DNA of 64,000 nucleotides from Sphingobacteriales bacterium UTBCD1 (GTDB lineage: Bacteria; Bacteroidota; Bacteroidia; Chitinophagales; Chitinophagaceae): positions 37,361 through 101,360 of the forward strand of contig MWTC01000021.1 in NCBI GenBank assembly GCA_002066995.1, in the 5' to 3' direction. Below the pieces are notes generated by a model. That model was not told the DNA's origin, did no database searches, and was given only the letters and a program-made list of their open reading frames with translations. Positions within the stretch are counted from its first letter, which is position 1. Every line of letters begins with the position of its first letter. Below are positions 19,184 to 28,381 of the stretch, in pieces. The position numbers and the translations under genes were made by a program.

Positions 19184-19224
19184 TTTACTAAAAGTTTTTG
19201 TTCCTTCCAATATCCGTTTATCAA

Positions 19225-20052
19225 TTATAGATTAAAGAATCTCTTTGCATTGCCAAACCTCAAAAGGTTTTTCACTGATTCATCTGCTTCTTCAGTTCTT
19301 AATGACTCAATTCGTAAAAGCCCGGTTACATTATCCAGAATTGGCGAATGCGACCCATAAGCAAATTTTTCTTTTCCATACAAAGCGATCATTTTATCCA
19401 AATCAGTCATTGCCCTTCCCGATGTGTCCATTAAGAAATTGGTTTTCTTTAAAAGCTGCACTTCACTTTCATCAAGTCGGACAGTAGCCATGCCGTTTTC
19501 ATTTTCTCCATCGGGTATTTGCAAGCTGTTAACTACATTTAATATTAAATATTTAGCATCGGGTACTTCTTTTATGATAGGCAGTATATCTTTCAAAGAC
19601 CATTCCGTCTCTACATCCATCCATGAACTGGCCCTGCTATCTACAATTCTTAGTGATAAAGCCACCGGCAAATTGAGGTCTCTTACATACTTTACCAGTT
19701 CAATACAATTTGAGTTTTTCAGATCATAACGATGATATAATGGATGAAGCCGTATTCCTCTCATTCCCATTTTATCAATACATTTTTTCAGATCATCTTT
19801 CCAACCTGAATATATTGGATTAATGACGGCAAAAGGGATAATCCGATTTCCAAAGTTGCTATTCGATTTCAGCTCATCGTATAATTCTTCATTGGCAGAT
19901 TGTGTATTCTTATAAAAAACTCCATTCAAATTACTTATCACCGAAATATCAATTCCTGATGCCTGCATTAATTGAAACCTTGTTTCACAGCTATTATTTT
20001 TAAGCTGCCTGAAAGGCCAATGTCCTGTATAAGCATTTACATCAATTAACAT
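19225..20052 (-). CDS. Amidohydrolase-fold protein lacking the metal-binding HxH
   Basis: A 275-residue amidohydrolase-2-type TIM barrel without a signal peptide. Where active relatives have D-x-H-x-H at strand 1, this one has DVNAY (residues 4-8). At the C-terminal strand, the expected FGCD/FGSD reads YGSHSP. Both metal-site elements are gone, while the fold signatures (GIRLHPLYHRYDL, NLPVALSLR) remain. The gene overlaps its intact paralogue (20042-20980) by 11 bp, so the two are probably translationally coupled. It may be a non-catalytic partner or have a metal-free role. Confidence 0.75.
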   Translation of the reverse strand: MLIDVNAYTGHWPFRQLKNNSCETRFQLMQASGIDISVISNLNGVFYKNTQSANEELYDELKSNSNFGNRIIPFAVINPIYSGWKDDLKKCIDKMGMRGIRLHPLYHRYDLKNSNCIELVKYVRDLNLPVALSLRIVDSRASSWMDVETEWSLKDILPIIKEVPDAKYLILNVVNSLQIPDGENENGMATVRLDESEVQLLKKTNFLMDTSGRAMTDLDKMIALYGKEKFAYGSHSPILDNVTGLLRIESLRTEEADESVKNLLRFGNAKRFFNL

Positions 20053-20980
20053 TATTTCCTGATTTTTTTAATATCGCATTATAATTATCAAAAAATATTT
20101 TCTTCCGTTGTGATTCTGAGAGATTATCAGACAGCATGTGTCCAACTCCCTGGTAAAAACTATTATCACAGCCAAACAGCAATCGGTCTTCACCGATATA
20201 TTTCAATGCAAAATCAATCATACCTGCTTCGTTATTGCTGCCTGATACATCTACAAATATATTTGGTGAATGAGCCAAGGCTTTGCAGGCATATTCCCAA
20301 TCAATTCCACCACCGATATGTGCAAATTGAAACATAGCCTCAGGATATCTCGCAGCTATTTCTACAAAATCTTCCGGCAATGAAATATTGGGAGGTTCAT
20401 CCAAATTTAATAATACACGGGATTTTCCAATAGCAGAATGCATCAGCATGATCATCTTCAGATCAATGAACTTTTCTATGATTGGATAATATAATGGGTC
20501 ATTAATTTTTACCTGGTTATAAAGTTCTCCTGCGCCAACCATACCTGCATCTACACAACGCTTTATTTCTTCCAGCGATTCTTTTGTATAAGTTGGGTTC
20601 AGTACCATCGTACCGATAAAACGATCAGGGTGATCTTTCATACATTTTATGACTAAATCATTGCATCGCCTGAACTCTTCGGGTGTACCCTTACTAAAAG
20701 CCTCTATATTTCGTGAGATCACCAACTTTTCAATTCCCAATCTTTCAGCAAAGTCAATTTGTATTGTAGGGCTGTCCGGTGAAAAATAAACATGGGCATG
20801 TGTATCAATCTTCCGATACTTCATTACTTCCTCCATCAATACCATTCTCCTTTTTTCAGGAGAAAATTTTTCCGATTGTCCTTTTGGTATGGAAGGAACA
20901 AGGTTAGACCCCAATAATAACCCGGCGGCTGAAGCAACTGTATTGCTAACAAAACTGCGTCTGTCCATTCTTTTATACAT
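20042..20980 (-). CDS. Tat-exported amidohydrolase (metal-dependent TIM barrel)
   Basis: A 312-residue amidohydrolase-2-family enzyme. The N-terminus MDRRSFVSNTVASAAGLLLG is a Tat signal. The metal site is intact: KIDTHAHVYF (His61, His63), FAHIGGG and the C-terminal LLFGCDNSFY Asp. Family members are lactonases, decarboxylases and amidases. A sugar-lactonase role would follow naturally from the Gfo/Idh/MocA dehydrogenases here, but is not shown. The stop overlaps the start of the metal-site-less paralogue. Confidence 0.82.
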   Translation of the reverse strand: MYKRMDRRSFVSNTVASAAGLLLGSNLVPSIPKGQSEKFSPEKRRMVLMEEVMKYRKIDTHAHVYFSPDSPTIQIDFAERLGIEKLVISRNIEAFSKGTPEEFRRCNDLVIKCMKDHPDRFIGTMVLNPTYTKESLEEIKRCVDAGMVGAGELYNQVKINDPLYYPIIEKFIDLKMIMLMHSAIGKSRVLLNLDEPPNISLPEDFVEIAARYPEAMFQFAHIGGGIDWEYACKALAHSPNIFVDVSGSNNEAGMIDFALKYIGEDRLLFGCDNSFYQGVGHMLSDNLSESQRKKIFFDNYNAILKKSGNNVN

Positions 20981-21009
20981 CGAGAATTCTTTTTAAAAAA
21001 ACAGAACCG

Positions 21010-22473
21010 CTATTTATACTCAGCTAATTTTACGCCAGCCAGGCGTGCCACCCGTTGCGCTTCATTTAAAATCACCGTTTCAATATTAGAAGCCCAGGTG
21101 CTGGGCAAACCATACACTAATTGTGTAAACAATCCTCCTTCATAAGCAATAGCATCATGATTGGTAGGATCATAAAAGGCATACCCACTTTCTTTATCAT
21201 TTGACTCTCTTAATATTTCTGCCGAAGGGATATAAGCCATCACATCATTAGAATATCCCAGCACAAACGTGTTAGCCCCAAATAGTTTTTTTATTTCAAT
21301 AGCATAATGTATTACTACTTCTCCTCCCAAAGCAACAAGTGGCTGATCACCGATTTTCCATACTTGTATAGGATAAGGATATGATTTTATTGCCGGGGTG
21401 CCGCTATTAAGCTGCTTTAATAGATTTGCTGCTGAACGGGCTTTATAAGCTTCTGTCGTATCCTGAGTCATCAGTTCTAATTCCTTTTTTGATGGCGGTT
21501 CGTTTAATGGCAGCCGCACTTCAGAATAAGAAAATGAAAGATGAGGAGATTGCTTTGGCATTTCTCTACTCAACACATTTTCTACTGCATACGCTAATTC
21601 TTTACCAAATTGCTTTGCAAGCGGTATGGTCCTTCTTGGTAAGGGATTCTGGTCTGCCCCGGCACCCTGAAAAAATAATGCAGTAGCACCGGGATACATT
21701 TTTTCCAATTCCCACTGGGCAAAACCTGCATAGTCACCAGACCACTGATATCCCCTCAAAACAGTATTGTGGCATGCATAACCAAATGCAATGGCAATAA
21801 GAGAATCCGCTTTGTTTACAATCTTTAATACCGGAACTGCATAATCATTCGGTCCTTCGAGCTCGGATTGTAACAATAAATAATTCTCATTGTTATTGCG
21901 CCGGTTGACCTGAAACCTTGCAAAACCATTACCTGAAAAAACATCCGCCGGCTGCAATGAATTTATTGCTGCTCCAACAAGAGCAACAATTTGTCTGGAA
22001 AGGTTTTCAGTGTACGATTTTATTTTTTGTTTTTCTGCATCATTTATGTCATACGCATTGCTAAGGGAATTGGTAAGAACAGGCCCCGAATGTGTGTGAG
22101 AGCAATTCAAAATCACCTGTGCCTTGTCCAGTTTATATTTTAGTTTTAATTGCCCGCGAATCCAATCAGACATTTCCTTTGGAATCATACACAAATCGAG
22201 TGTAACCAATACACACCGCTTTCCGCCAGCATCTTCAAGAGCAAGCGCCTTTGCCCACAGATCCTGCAATGTACCTTCAGCAGGATGATCACGGAATACA
22301 TAGCCTGCCAGCCACATTGGTTCTTTCGGTGTGATAGTAACACGTGCAACACCTGCCTTCCAACTCCTGGCGTCATTTTTGTCCGCAGCGTTTGCCGGCA
22401 ACAGCACTATCAGGAAACAAATACTCCATAAATAAAAAGAGAATCTTTTCATTGTATATCTTTTAGAATTCAT
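21010..22473 (-). CDS. Exported neutral/alkaline ceramidase-like hydrolase (paralogue 1)
   Basis: A 487-residue protein; the signal peptide is best read from Met8 (22452, MKRFSFYLWSICFLIV). It matches the N-terminal ceramidase domain: AGVARVTITPKEPMWLAGY, the zinc-site NCSHTHSGP and FGYACHNTVL. The region that holds the nucleophilic Ser in true ceramidase (GDxSPN) reads GAGADQNPLP, so Ser appears absent. The C-terminal domain of full-length ceramidases is also missing. It is probably a zinc amidase on a sugar or amino-sugar substrate rather than on ceramide. Its paralogue is encoded 172 bp upstream. Confidence 0.8.
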   Translation of the reverse strand: MNSKRYTMKRFSFYLWSICFLIVLLPANAADKNDARSWKAGVARVTITPKEPMWLAGYVFRDHPAEGTLQDLWAKALALEDAGGKRCVLVTLDLCMIPKEMSDWIRGQLKLKYKLDKAQVILNCSHTHSGPVLTNSLSNAYDINDAEKQKIKSYTENLSRQIVALVGAAINSLQPADVFSGNGFARFQVNRRNNNENYLLLQSELEGPNDYAVPVLKIVNKADSLIAIAFGYACHNTVLRGYQWSGDYAGFAQWELEKMYPGATALFFQGAGADQNPLPRRTIPLAKQFGKELAYAVENVLSREMPKQSPHLSFSYSEVRLPLNEPPSKKELELMTQDTTEAYKARSAANLLKQLNSGTPAIKSYPYPIQVWKIGDQPLVALGGEVVIHYAIEIKKLFGANTFVLGYSNDVMAYIPSAEILRESNDKESGYAFYDPTNHDAIAYEGGLFTQLVYGLPSTWASNIETVILNEAQRVARLAGVKLAEYK

Positions 22474-22645
22474 TAAAAATATGCTTTCCCAAAAAACATC
22501 ACCAGTTTATTCTGATTTAGTAGTCCAAATCTTGCCCGTACTTGAAGCAAATGCATTTTTCAGAAAGACGCTGATGTGCTGAGAAATATTATAGTACATT
22601 TTCATTCTATTGGCTTCAACCTATATAAAAATGATCGCCAGCAAA

Positions 22646-24034
22646 CTATCCACCTGGTATTGCAAATACTTTTGGTGCAAAATCCACTTTTGCTTGCTTT
22701 GCCAGTTTCAATACTTCCTGAATAATCATTTCCTCGGTATTCAATGCCCACTTTGCTCCTCTGAATGGAGAGCTTGAACCTTCATATCCGCCTTCATTCA
22801 ATATCAATGGTGTACTGATATAAGCCATTACATAATTTGAATAACCAAACACAAATGCATCCTGTCCAAATATTTGTTTCAACTTCAATGCATATTCTAC
22901 AACAGGCTCTCCTCCCAGCGTTATAACAGGTAAATCACCAATTTTCCAAACCTGAACAGGATAAGGATATGTGGCAATCAATGATTCTCCTCTGTTTAGT
23001 TTATCAAGCTCAGCTTGTGCTTTATTCCGGATACTATCAGAATTAGATATTGTATCGGCAATTATTTTTATTAGTTTTTCCTTAGCAGGAGGAATATTAT
23101 CAGGTTCCAGATTTATTTCTGAATAAGATGTAGTAAGGAATGGTGGTAAACTTTTCATTGGTTCTGATAAAACCCTTTCAACAGCTGCGGCCAAAGTTTT
23201 CCCATGCTGTTTTGCAGCCCCTACCGGACTGCGTGGATGGCCTACCTGGTTTCCTCCGGTTCCCTGAAAGAAAATTGCGGTTGCACCAGGATAAAGATTC
23301 TCCAATTCCATCTGTGCAAATGCAGGATAATCTCCCGAAATATTATAGTCCCTTAAAACAGAAGCATGACAGGCATAACCAAAAAGAATGGCAAGTAATT
23401 CCCCGGAACTTTTCTCTACTTTAATAACAGGAACCGCATAATCATTAGGGCCATTAAATTTGGATTGAAGATGTAACTTGTACTCTATGTTTGTCCGGCG
23501 ATTCACCTGAAACCTTGTTACCCCGTTTCCGGCATAAAGTTTTACCGGTTGTAATGAATTTAAAGCTTTTCCGGTTGCTTCAATCACCTGATTTTCCAAT
23601 TTCAAAATATACTTTTCAACCTTTTCTTTTTCTTTTTCATCTTTTATAAATCTGAAATTTGGTGCAGGCCCAGTATGTGTATGTGAACTGTTTATTACAA
23701 TTTGATCATTGCTGAGATTATAAGCCGCTTTTAATCTTTTTAGCAATGTGTCATAAATTTGTTTTGTTACTCCGGATGTCTCAATAGCTATAAATACAGC
23801 TCTACGCTGGTTTTTATCTTCTAATACCAGCACCTTCGCCCAAATATCGGTTGTTATGCCTTCTGAGGGTTTGTCGCGAAATGCAAATCCACCCATCCAA
23901 ATTGGTTCTGTTGGTGTAATATTTGCGCTTGCCACACCAGCTTTCCACCCTGCCTGGCCTTTATTCTCCGTTGCTTGGCCTGAAGACAGCAAGGGGTAAA
24001 TAAAAAAATTTATTGCAATAATTAAATATTTCAT
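22646..24034 (-). CDS. Exported neutral/alkaline ceramidase-like hydrolase (paralogue 2)
   Basis: A 462-residue paralogue of the preceding protein, colinear throughout: AGVASANITPTEPIWMGGFAF, zinc-site INSSHTHTGP, FGYACHASVL and a closing ALGG-like HIYA strand (VITLGGEPVVEYALKL). The segment at the usual nucleophile reads GTGGNQVGHP, again without Ser and different from paralogue 1 (GADQNP). A short hydrophobic leader (YLIIAINFFIYPLL) suggests export. Its ATG overlaps the aminotransferase stop by 4 bp, so the two are tightly coupled. Confidence 0.8.
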   Translation of the reverse strand: MKYLIIAINFFIYPLLSSGQATENKGQAGWKAGVASANITPTEPIWMGGFAFRDKPSEGITTDIWAKVLVLEDKNQRRAVFIAIETSGVTKQIYDTLLKRLKAAYNLSNDQIVINSSHTHTGPAPNFRFIKDEKEKEKVEKYILKLENQVIEATGKALNSLQPVKLYAGNGVTRFQVNRRTNIEYKLHLQSKFNGPNDYAVPVIKVEKSSGELLAILFGYACHASVLRDYNISGDYPAFAQMELENLYPGATAIFFQGTGGNQVGHPRSPVGAAKQHGKTLAAAVERVLSEPMKSLPPFLTTSYSEINLEPDNIPPAKEKLIKIIADTISNSDSIRNKAQAELDKLNRGESLIATYPYPVQVWKIGDLPVITLGGEPVVEYALKLKQIFGQDAFVFGYSNYVMAYISTPLILNEGGYEGSSSPFRGAKWALNTEEMIIQEVLKLAKQAKVDFAPKVFAIPGG

Positions 24035-25413
24035 TTAGTTTCTGCTTTTTTTAGTTTTTCTGCATTAGCATAAGTTTTTTCAACGGCAGAGTAAAACATA
24101 TCCATTTCTTTTTTCCCGGTCAGGAATAAGCGTTGGTTAAACCATACCGCCTCTTCATTACATAAAATATCATTCTGAGGACATTGGTTTTGCTCCAGAT
24201 ATTTTGAATAATTCAACCTTTTTTTTGAATATGTTTTTACAAAATTTTTTGTTTGAAATGCGTCTTTAAGAAATGGCATTAAATTTAATTGTGTATAGCC
24301 ACTGTAGCAAGGAATGCCTTCAGCATCCAAAGCATTCATAAATCCTTCTCTTGACAAACCTTTAAACTCATCTTTTTTATAACGTAATATAAAAAGATGA
24401 TATACGCCTCTGGTAACTCCGGGATAAGCCTCCATTGGTAAAATGCCGGGTATCTTTTTTAATTTGGCTTTCAGATATTCCGCATTTTCAGTTCTCGTTT
24501 TAGTCTGACTATCCAGGCGTGACAATTGAACTAAACCAATTGCAGCCTGGTATTCTGTAAGCCTCAATTTATTTCCATACATGATCGAACCTGAATTAAC
24601 GCTACCAATGGCAGTACCATAAGGGAAACCAAGGTTATGATAGGAATGACATCGGTCAACAAATTTTTCGTCATTGCTTACAATTGCCCCGCCTTCGCCA
24701 ATAGGTAAATTCTTCGAATTTTGAAAGCTGAACCCGCCGGCATGACCAATAGTGCCCAGCTTTTGATGATTATATTCAGCCAAATGAGCCTGGCATGCAT
24801 CTTCAATAACAATCAGGTTATGCTTACGGGCAATTTCCATGATTTTGTCCATATCTGCAGAAAGTCCGCCCAAATGAACAGGCATTATTGCCCTGGTACG
24901 AGAAGTAATTTTTGCTTCGATTTTTGCAGCATCAATCTGGAAGGTTTCCGGATCTGTATCAACAAATACAGGCATTGCTCCTGTAGCTAAAACTGACTGC
25001 GGTGTTGCAATAAAAGTATAGGGTGGAATAATCACTTCATCTCCTGCCCCGATACCAAGTTGAATCAAAGAAGTTATTAATGAATTAGTACCATTAACCA
25101 CGGTCAGGCAACGTTTAGCGCCAATAGCTGCAGCCCATTTCTTTTCAAACTCATCCACTAATTTTTTTCGTGACCAGACGCCGCTCCGGATCGAATCAAG
25201 CACTAATTTGTCATCTGTTTCAGGATTCCAATAAGGCCATTCAGGCCAATCAATATTTGCTGCAGCGCTTCCTCCCAGAATAGCTGGTATTGCTGACTTT
25301 TTGATTTCACTGCCAAACACAGCAGGGGCAAGCCCTGTTGCCAGAATAGCTCCTGCACCGGCCATTGAATTACGTCTTATAAATTCACGGCGGGAATAAT
25401 TTTTTTCAGCCAT
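24031..25413 (-). CDS. Tat-exported DegT/DnrJ/EryC1 PLP aminotransferase
   Basis: A 460-residue sugar aminotransferase-family protein with a Tat signal (YSRREFIRRNSMAGAGAILA), unusual for a PLP enzyme of this family. The fold motifs are present: VVNGTNSLITSLIQLG, DEVIIPPYTFIATPQSVL, VIEDACQAH and the PLP lysine Lys234 in FSFQNSKNLPIGEGG. The catalytic machinery thus looks intact. Family enzymes transfer an amino group to or from a keto-sugar, and export would place this in the periplasm. It is the first gene of a 14-gene leftward unit and has operator-like site C 58 bp upstream. Confidence 0.85.
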   Translation of the reverse strand: MAEKNYSRREFIRRNSMAGAGAILATGLAPAVFGSEIKKSAIPAILGGSAAANIDWPEWPYWNPETDDKLVLDSIRSGVWSRKKLVDEFEKKWAAAIGAKRCLTVVNGTNSLITSLIQLGIGAGDEVIIPPYTFIATPQSVLATGAMPVFVDTDPETFQIDAAKIEAKITSRTRAIMPVHLGGLSADMDKIMEIARKHNLIVIEDACQAHLAEYNHQKLGTIGHAGGFSFQNSKNLPIGEGGAIVSNDEKFVDRCHSYHNLGFPYGTAIGSVNSGSIMYGNKLRLTEYQAAIGLVQLSRLDSQTKTRTENAEYLKAKLKKIPGILPMEAYPGVTRGVYHLFILRYKKDEFKGLSREGFMNALDAEGIPCYSGYTQLNLMPFLKDAFQTKNFVKTYSKKRLNYSKYLEQNQCPQNDILCNEEAVWFNQRLFLTGKKEMDMFYSAVEKTYANAEKLKKAETK

Positions 25414-25779
25414 GTCTTAAATATTTAGAATTTTAAAATTCCGAATAATCACCCGAATATACATTTTTTTGGGTACGTACACGAAAAATTTATATCAATC
25501 TCTTGCCCAGAGTCATTAATCTTCCCGGAACAAATCTGGGTTAGTGAATCCCGTTTCAAATAAATTTTTCACTTACCTCATTCTATTTAGTGACGATGTG
25601 GATAAGTACTTCTCCAAAATACTGAATAATAAGACCATCCTTCCGCCATGCAACCCCGATGCTCCGTCTCAGAAAGAGGCGTCCTTTCATTCTCCCTAAA
25701 AAGCCAATTTGTTCTTGCCATTAGCATACGTCAAGATATATGTAAGATGTAAGCCCGGATATATTTTGAAAAAGCAATC
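25414..25779. other. Intergenic regulatory region
   Basis: A 366-bp stretch between the FGGY kinase stop and the aminotransferase start. It holds operator-like site C at 25471-25486 and presumably the promoter of the 14-gene unit. A 35-codon open frame on the minus strand (25583-25690) has no recognisable features, and I do not call it a gene. Confidence 0.5.
25471..25486. promoter_or_regulatory. Operator-like site C (aminotransferase unit)
   Basis: GGGTACGTACACGAAA contains the full right half-site (ACGTACACGAA) of the recurring motif and a degraded left half. It starts 58 bp upstream of the aminotransferase ATG, in the place expected for a repressor site. Confidence 0.6.
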
Positions 25780-27264
25780 TTACAGCCGCAATTTAGCATG
25801 AGCCTCGTACATAGGGCCAATGCTTTCCCTGAATTCTTTAAAAAAATGATAATACCGGTCATAAATTTCAACAGAAGATTTATCCGGCACGATATACTTT
25901 TCAAGTCTGATCATATTTTTTGCAGCTTCATTAAAATCTTTATATACACCACCCGCCGTTAATGCAATCATTGCATTACCAACCAGGGCCGGTTCTTTCC
26001 CTGTTGAAATAGTAAAGGGAACTCCCAGTACATTGGCAAATAGTTGTGGCCATTGCCAAATATTAACACCACCACCGCCCATCTTTATTTCTTTTACCAC
26101 CAGTTCATTAATTGTGAGCGCCTCGTATATATAACGCATCGAACAGGCAACTCCTTCCAGTACCGATCTCACAAAGTCAAGCCTGGTGTGATTTCGCCTG
26201 ATACCAAAGAACACGCCTGAGGCATAAGGTCCCGTTTTTGATTCTCTTTCGCCCGTCAAATAAGGCAAGCAAATTAAAGGCGGCTCATTGTGACTGGCTT
26301 GAAAAGAAAGATCCTCCAAATTAAAATCAAAAAGATTGGATCGCATCCATTCCAATGTCAATGCAGCATTATTAAGAGCACCCCCATTTAAAAAGAGACT
26401 TTTATTAAACGCATAAGCCTGGATACGCTTATTTTCATTTTTATCAAAAATTGGCTGAAGCCCGGGTACCCTTATCATTGCAGAAGTGCCAAGATTTATT
26501 ATCCCAATATCAGGCTTAAGGTCGCTTAGCCCCACGCTTAAAGCTGCCCCGTCATACACTCCTAAAATTGCTTTACAGTTTTCATTTAGCCCAAGCGCAT
26601 CGCAAATCTCCTTTTTCAAAGGACTTGTAAATGTTGTGCCATCAGCTACTCCCGGAAACTGTTCGGGCGAAAGTCTAATACTTGAAAGTATATCTCCATC
26701 CCATTGAAAGTTTTCCAGGTTAAAAAGTTGCGTGGCTGATGCAGTACTGAAGTCTGTTACCCATTCACCGGTAAGCCATTCAAACAAAAAAGATTTACTG
26801 TCATGAAAATATTTTGCCTTTTTATAAAGTTCCTTTTTCTCTTTTGAGAAATAAAAAAGCCTGGGAAGTAAATACTGGCTGATGAGCGGGCAACCCGTTT
26901 TTTGATATAATTTGTCATCAGCATAAACTGATAAAAATTCGGGAAAAGTAAACTGAGACCTGGTATCAGTTAAAAGAGTAAGCCCTGTCAAAGGCTTTCT
27001 TTGTTCATCCATCATCATCAAGCCAAAATGATAAGTAGAAGAAATGACAAACCATACTTCGTCCGTTTTTTCATTTTTTAAAACCTGGCGGCTTAAGCTG
27101 ATCACCAGGTTTTTTATTTCTTCAGGATCATGCTCTGCTTCCCCCGGCTCTCCTGAAATAGTTTTTATTGCAGAAGAGGACAGCGAAATTATTTCACCCC
27201 GCTCATTGACTAACCCCACCTTAAGGTTAGTGGTACCCATATCAATCGCTAAAGTCAACGCCAT
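25780..27264 (-). CDS. FGGY-family carbohydrate kinase (gluconokinase/xylulokinase-like)
   Basis: A 494-residue sugar kinase. The N-terminal phosphate-1 motif is LAIDMGTTNLKVGLVNERG. The second half has LGVYDGAALSVGLSDL with the likely catalytic Asp, INLGTSAMIR, and EGVACSMRYIYEAL followed by IKMGGGGVNIWQWPQ. It is cytoplasmic. FGGY enzymes phosphorylate free sugars, polyols or sugar acids; the subfamily cannot be fixed by eye. The start overlaps the 2-hydroxyacid dehydrogenase gene by 10 bp. It is the only sugar kinase in the window, relevant because NagA needs a phosphorylated substrate. Confidence 0.88.
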   Translation of the reverse strand: MALTLAIDMGTTNLKVGLVNERGEIISLSSSAIKTISGEPGEAEHDPEEIKNLVISLSRQVLKNEKTDEVWFVISSTYHFGLMMMDEQRKPLTGLTLLTDTRSQFTFPEFLSVYADDKLYQKTGCPLISQYLLPRLFYFSKEKKELYKKAKYFHDSKSFLFEWLTGEWVTDFSTASATQLFNLENFQWDGDILSSIRLSPEQFPGVADGTTFTSPLKKEICDALGLNENCKAILGVYDGAALSVGLSDLKPDIGIINLGTSAMIRVPGLQPIFDKNENKRIQAYAFNKSLFLNGGALNNAALTLEWMRSNLFDFNLEDLSFQASHNEPPLICLPYLTGERESKTGPYASGVFFGIRRNHTRLDFVRSVLEGVACSMRYIYEALTINELVVKEIKMGGGGVNIWQWPQLFANVLGVPFTISTGKEPALVGNAMIALTAGGVYKDFNEAAKNMIRLEKYIVPDKSSVEIYDRYYHFFKEFRESIGPMYEAHAKLRL

Positions 27265-28271
27265 TTTCTACAAGGTTTTTTTAAAACTTCCGGATTGGCA
27301 AGTTCACCTGCTTCTCCGCCAAGTTGAAATATTGAAATCATATCATCTACGCATGTTTGGCCCATACCGTGCAAAGATTCCCATGAGTATCCGCCCAGAT
27401 GCGGCGTAATAATCACATTGCTTAACCGGGCTAACCGATGATTTCCATCTATTGGCTCGCCTTCAATCACATCAGTAGCATAAGCACCAATTGATTTACT
27501 TTCAAGCGCCTTGAATAAAGCATCTTCCTCCAACAGTTCACCTCTGCAGGTATTCACCAATACCGTATTTTTTTTCATTGCAGAAAATTCTTCTGCCCCA
27601 AGCATTCTTTTTGTTTCAGGCGTAAGCGGGCAGTGAAGCAAGATCGCATCAGAATTAATAATGAGCTCTCCTAAGCTTACTTCCGTGACCTCATATTGCC
27701 TGAACTTCTTTTTCCCGATATATGGATCAACCGCTATAACATTTGCTTTAAATCCTTTTGACAAAATTTCTGCGCTTCGTGATCCGATATTTCCCAAACC
27801 GATTATTCCAATTGTTTTTCCAATTAATTCCATCCCGATCATGCGAAATCTCTCTGCCCACCGGCTATCTTTCACAGCTAAATAACCATGGGGTATCATT
27901 CTTGAAGCTGCCAACAGCAAAGAAATTGCATATTCAGCTACAGCTTCCCTTTCCACCACGCCCTTTACCCTGGATACCATTATACCAAATTCTGTTGCCG
28001 CATCAAGATCTACATTGTCACAGCCAATTCCATGACGTGCCAGGAGAATCAGCTTATTGCATTGTTCCAGTGTTTGACGTGTGAATCTTGGAGTTACGCT
28101 GGCAATAATACCGTCTGAACTTCTGATCTTTTCAGCTAAAGAATAAGCTTCAATGTCGGCGGGTACGGTAATATGTTGTACATCGGCAAAACTCTTTAAT
28201 GCAGATATATGTTCTTTAAAATGTCTTCCAAAAGTGCTGGAGTTAACAATAGAAATCAGTGGTCTGGACAT
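27255..28271 (-). CDS. D-isomer-specific 2-hydroxyacid dehydrogenase
   Basis: A 338-residue NAD-dependent dehydrogenase of the phosphoglycerate dehydrogenase type. The cofactor loop is IGKTIGIIGLGNIGSRS. Catalytic residues are conserved: NTCRGELLEEDAL with Arg, Glu in the VIEGEP segment, and the His in VIITPHLGGYSWES. It has no signal peptide. It could reduce or oxidise a sugar-acid or hydroxypyruvate-type intermediate made in the pathway. It overlaps the FGGY kinase gene by 10 bp, so the kinase and dehydrogenase probably act in sequence. Confidence 0.88.
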   Translation of the reverse strand: MSRPLISIVNSSTFGRHFKEHISALKSFADVQHITVPADIEAYSLAEKIRSSDGIIASVTPRFTRQTLEQCNKLILLARHGIGCDNVDLDAATEFGIMVSRVKGVVEREAVAEYAISLLLAASRMIPHGYLAVKDSRWAERFRMIGMELIGKTIGIIGLGNIGSRSAEILSKGFKANVIAVDPYIGKKKFRQYEVTEVSLGELIINSDAILLHCPLTPETKRMLGAEEFSAMKKNTVLVNTCRGELLEEDALFKALESKSIGAYATDVIEGEPIDGNHRLARLSNVIITPHLGGYSWESLHGMGQTCVDDMISIFQLGGEAGELANPEVLKKPCRKWR

Positions 28272-28381
28272 CGTCTTTATTAATAATTATGAATAAATAA
28301 ATAATTATTTCTTCTTCTTAGTAACGATACTCTATATGTATTTTCAACCACTTCCCAAGAAAGTTCAGCAATACTACATTT

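Noticed and set aside
25583..25690. 35-codon open frame on the minus strand between kinase and aminotransferase genes
   Set aside because: It is basic and short, lacks a signal or known motif and lies in a regulatory region; chance is enough to explain it.
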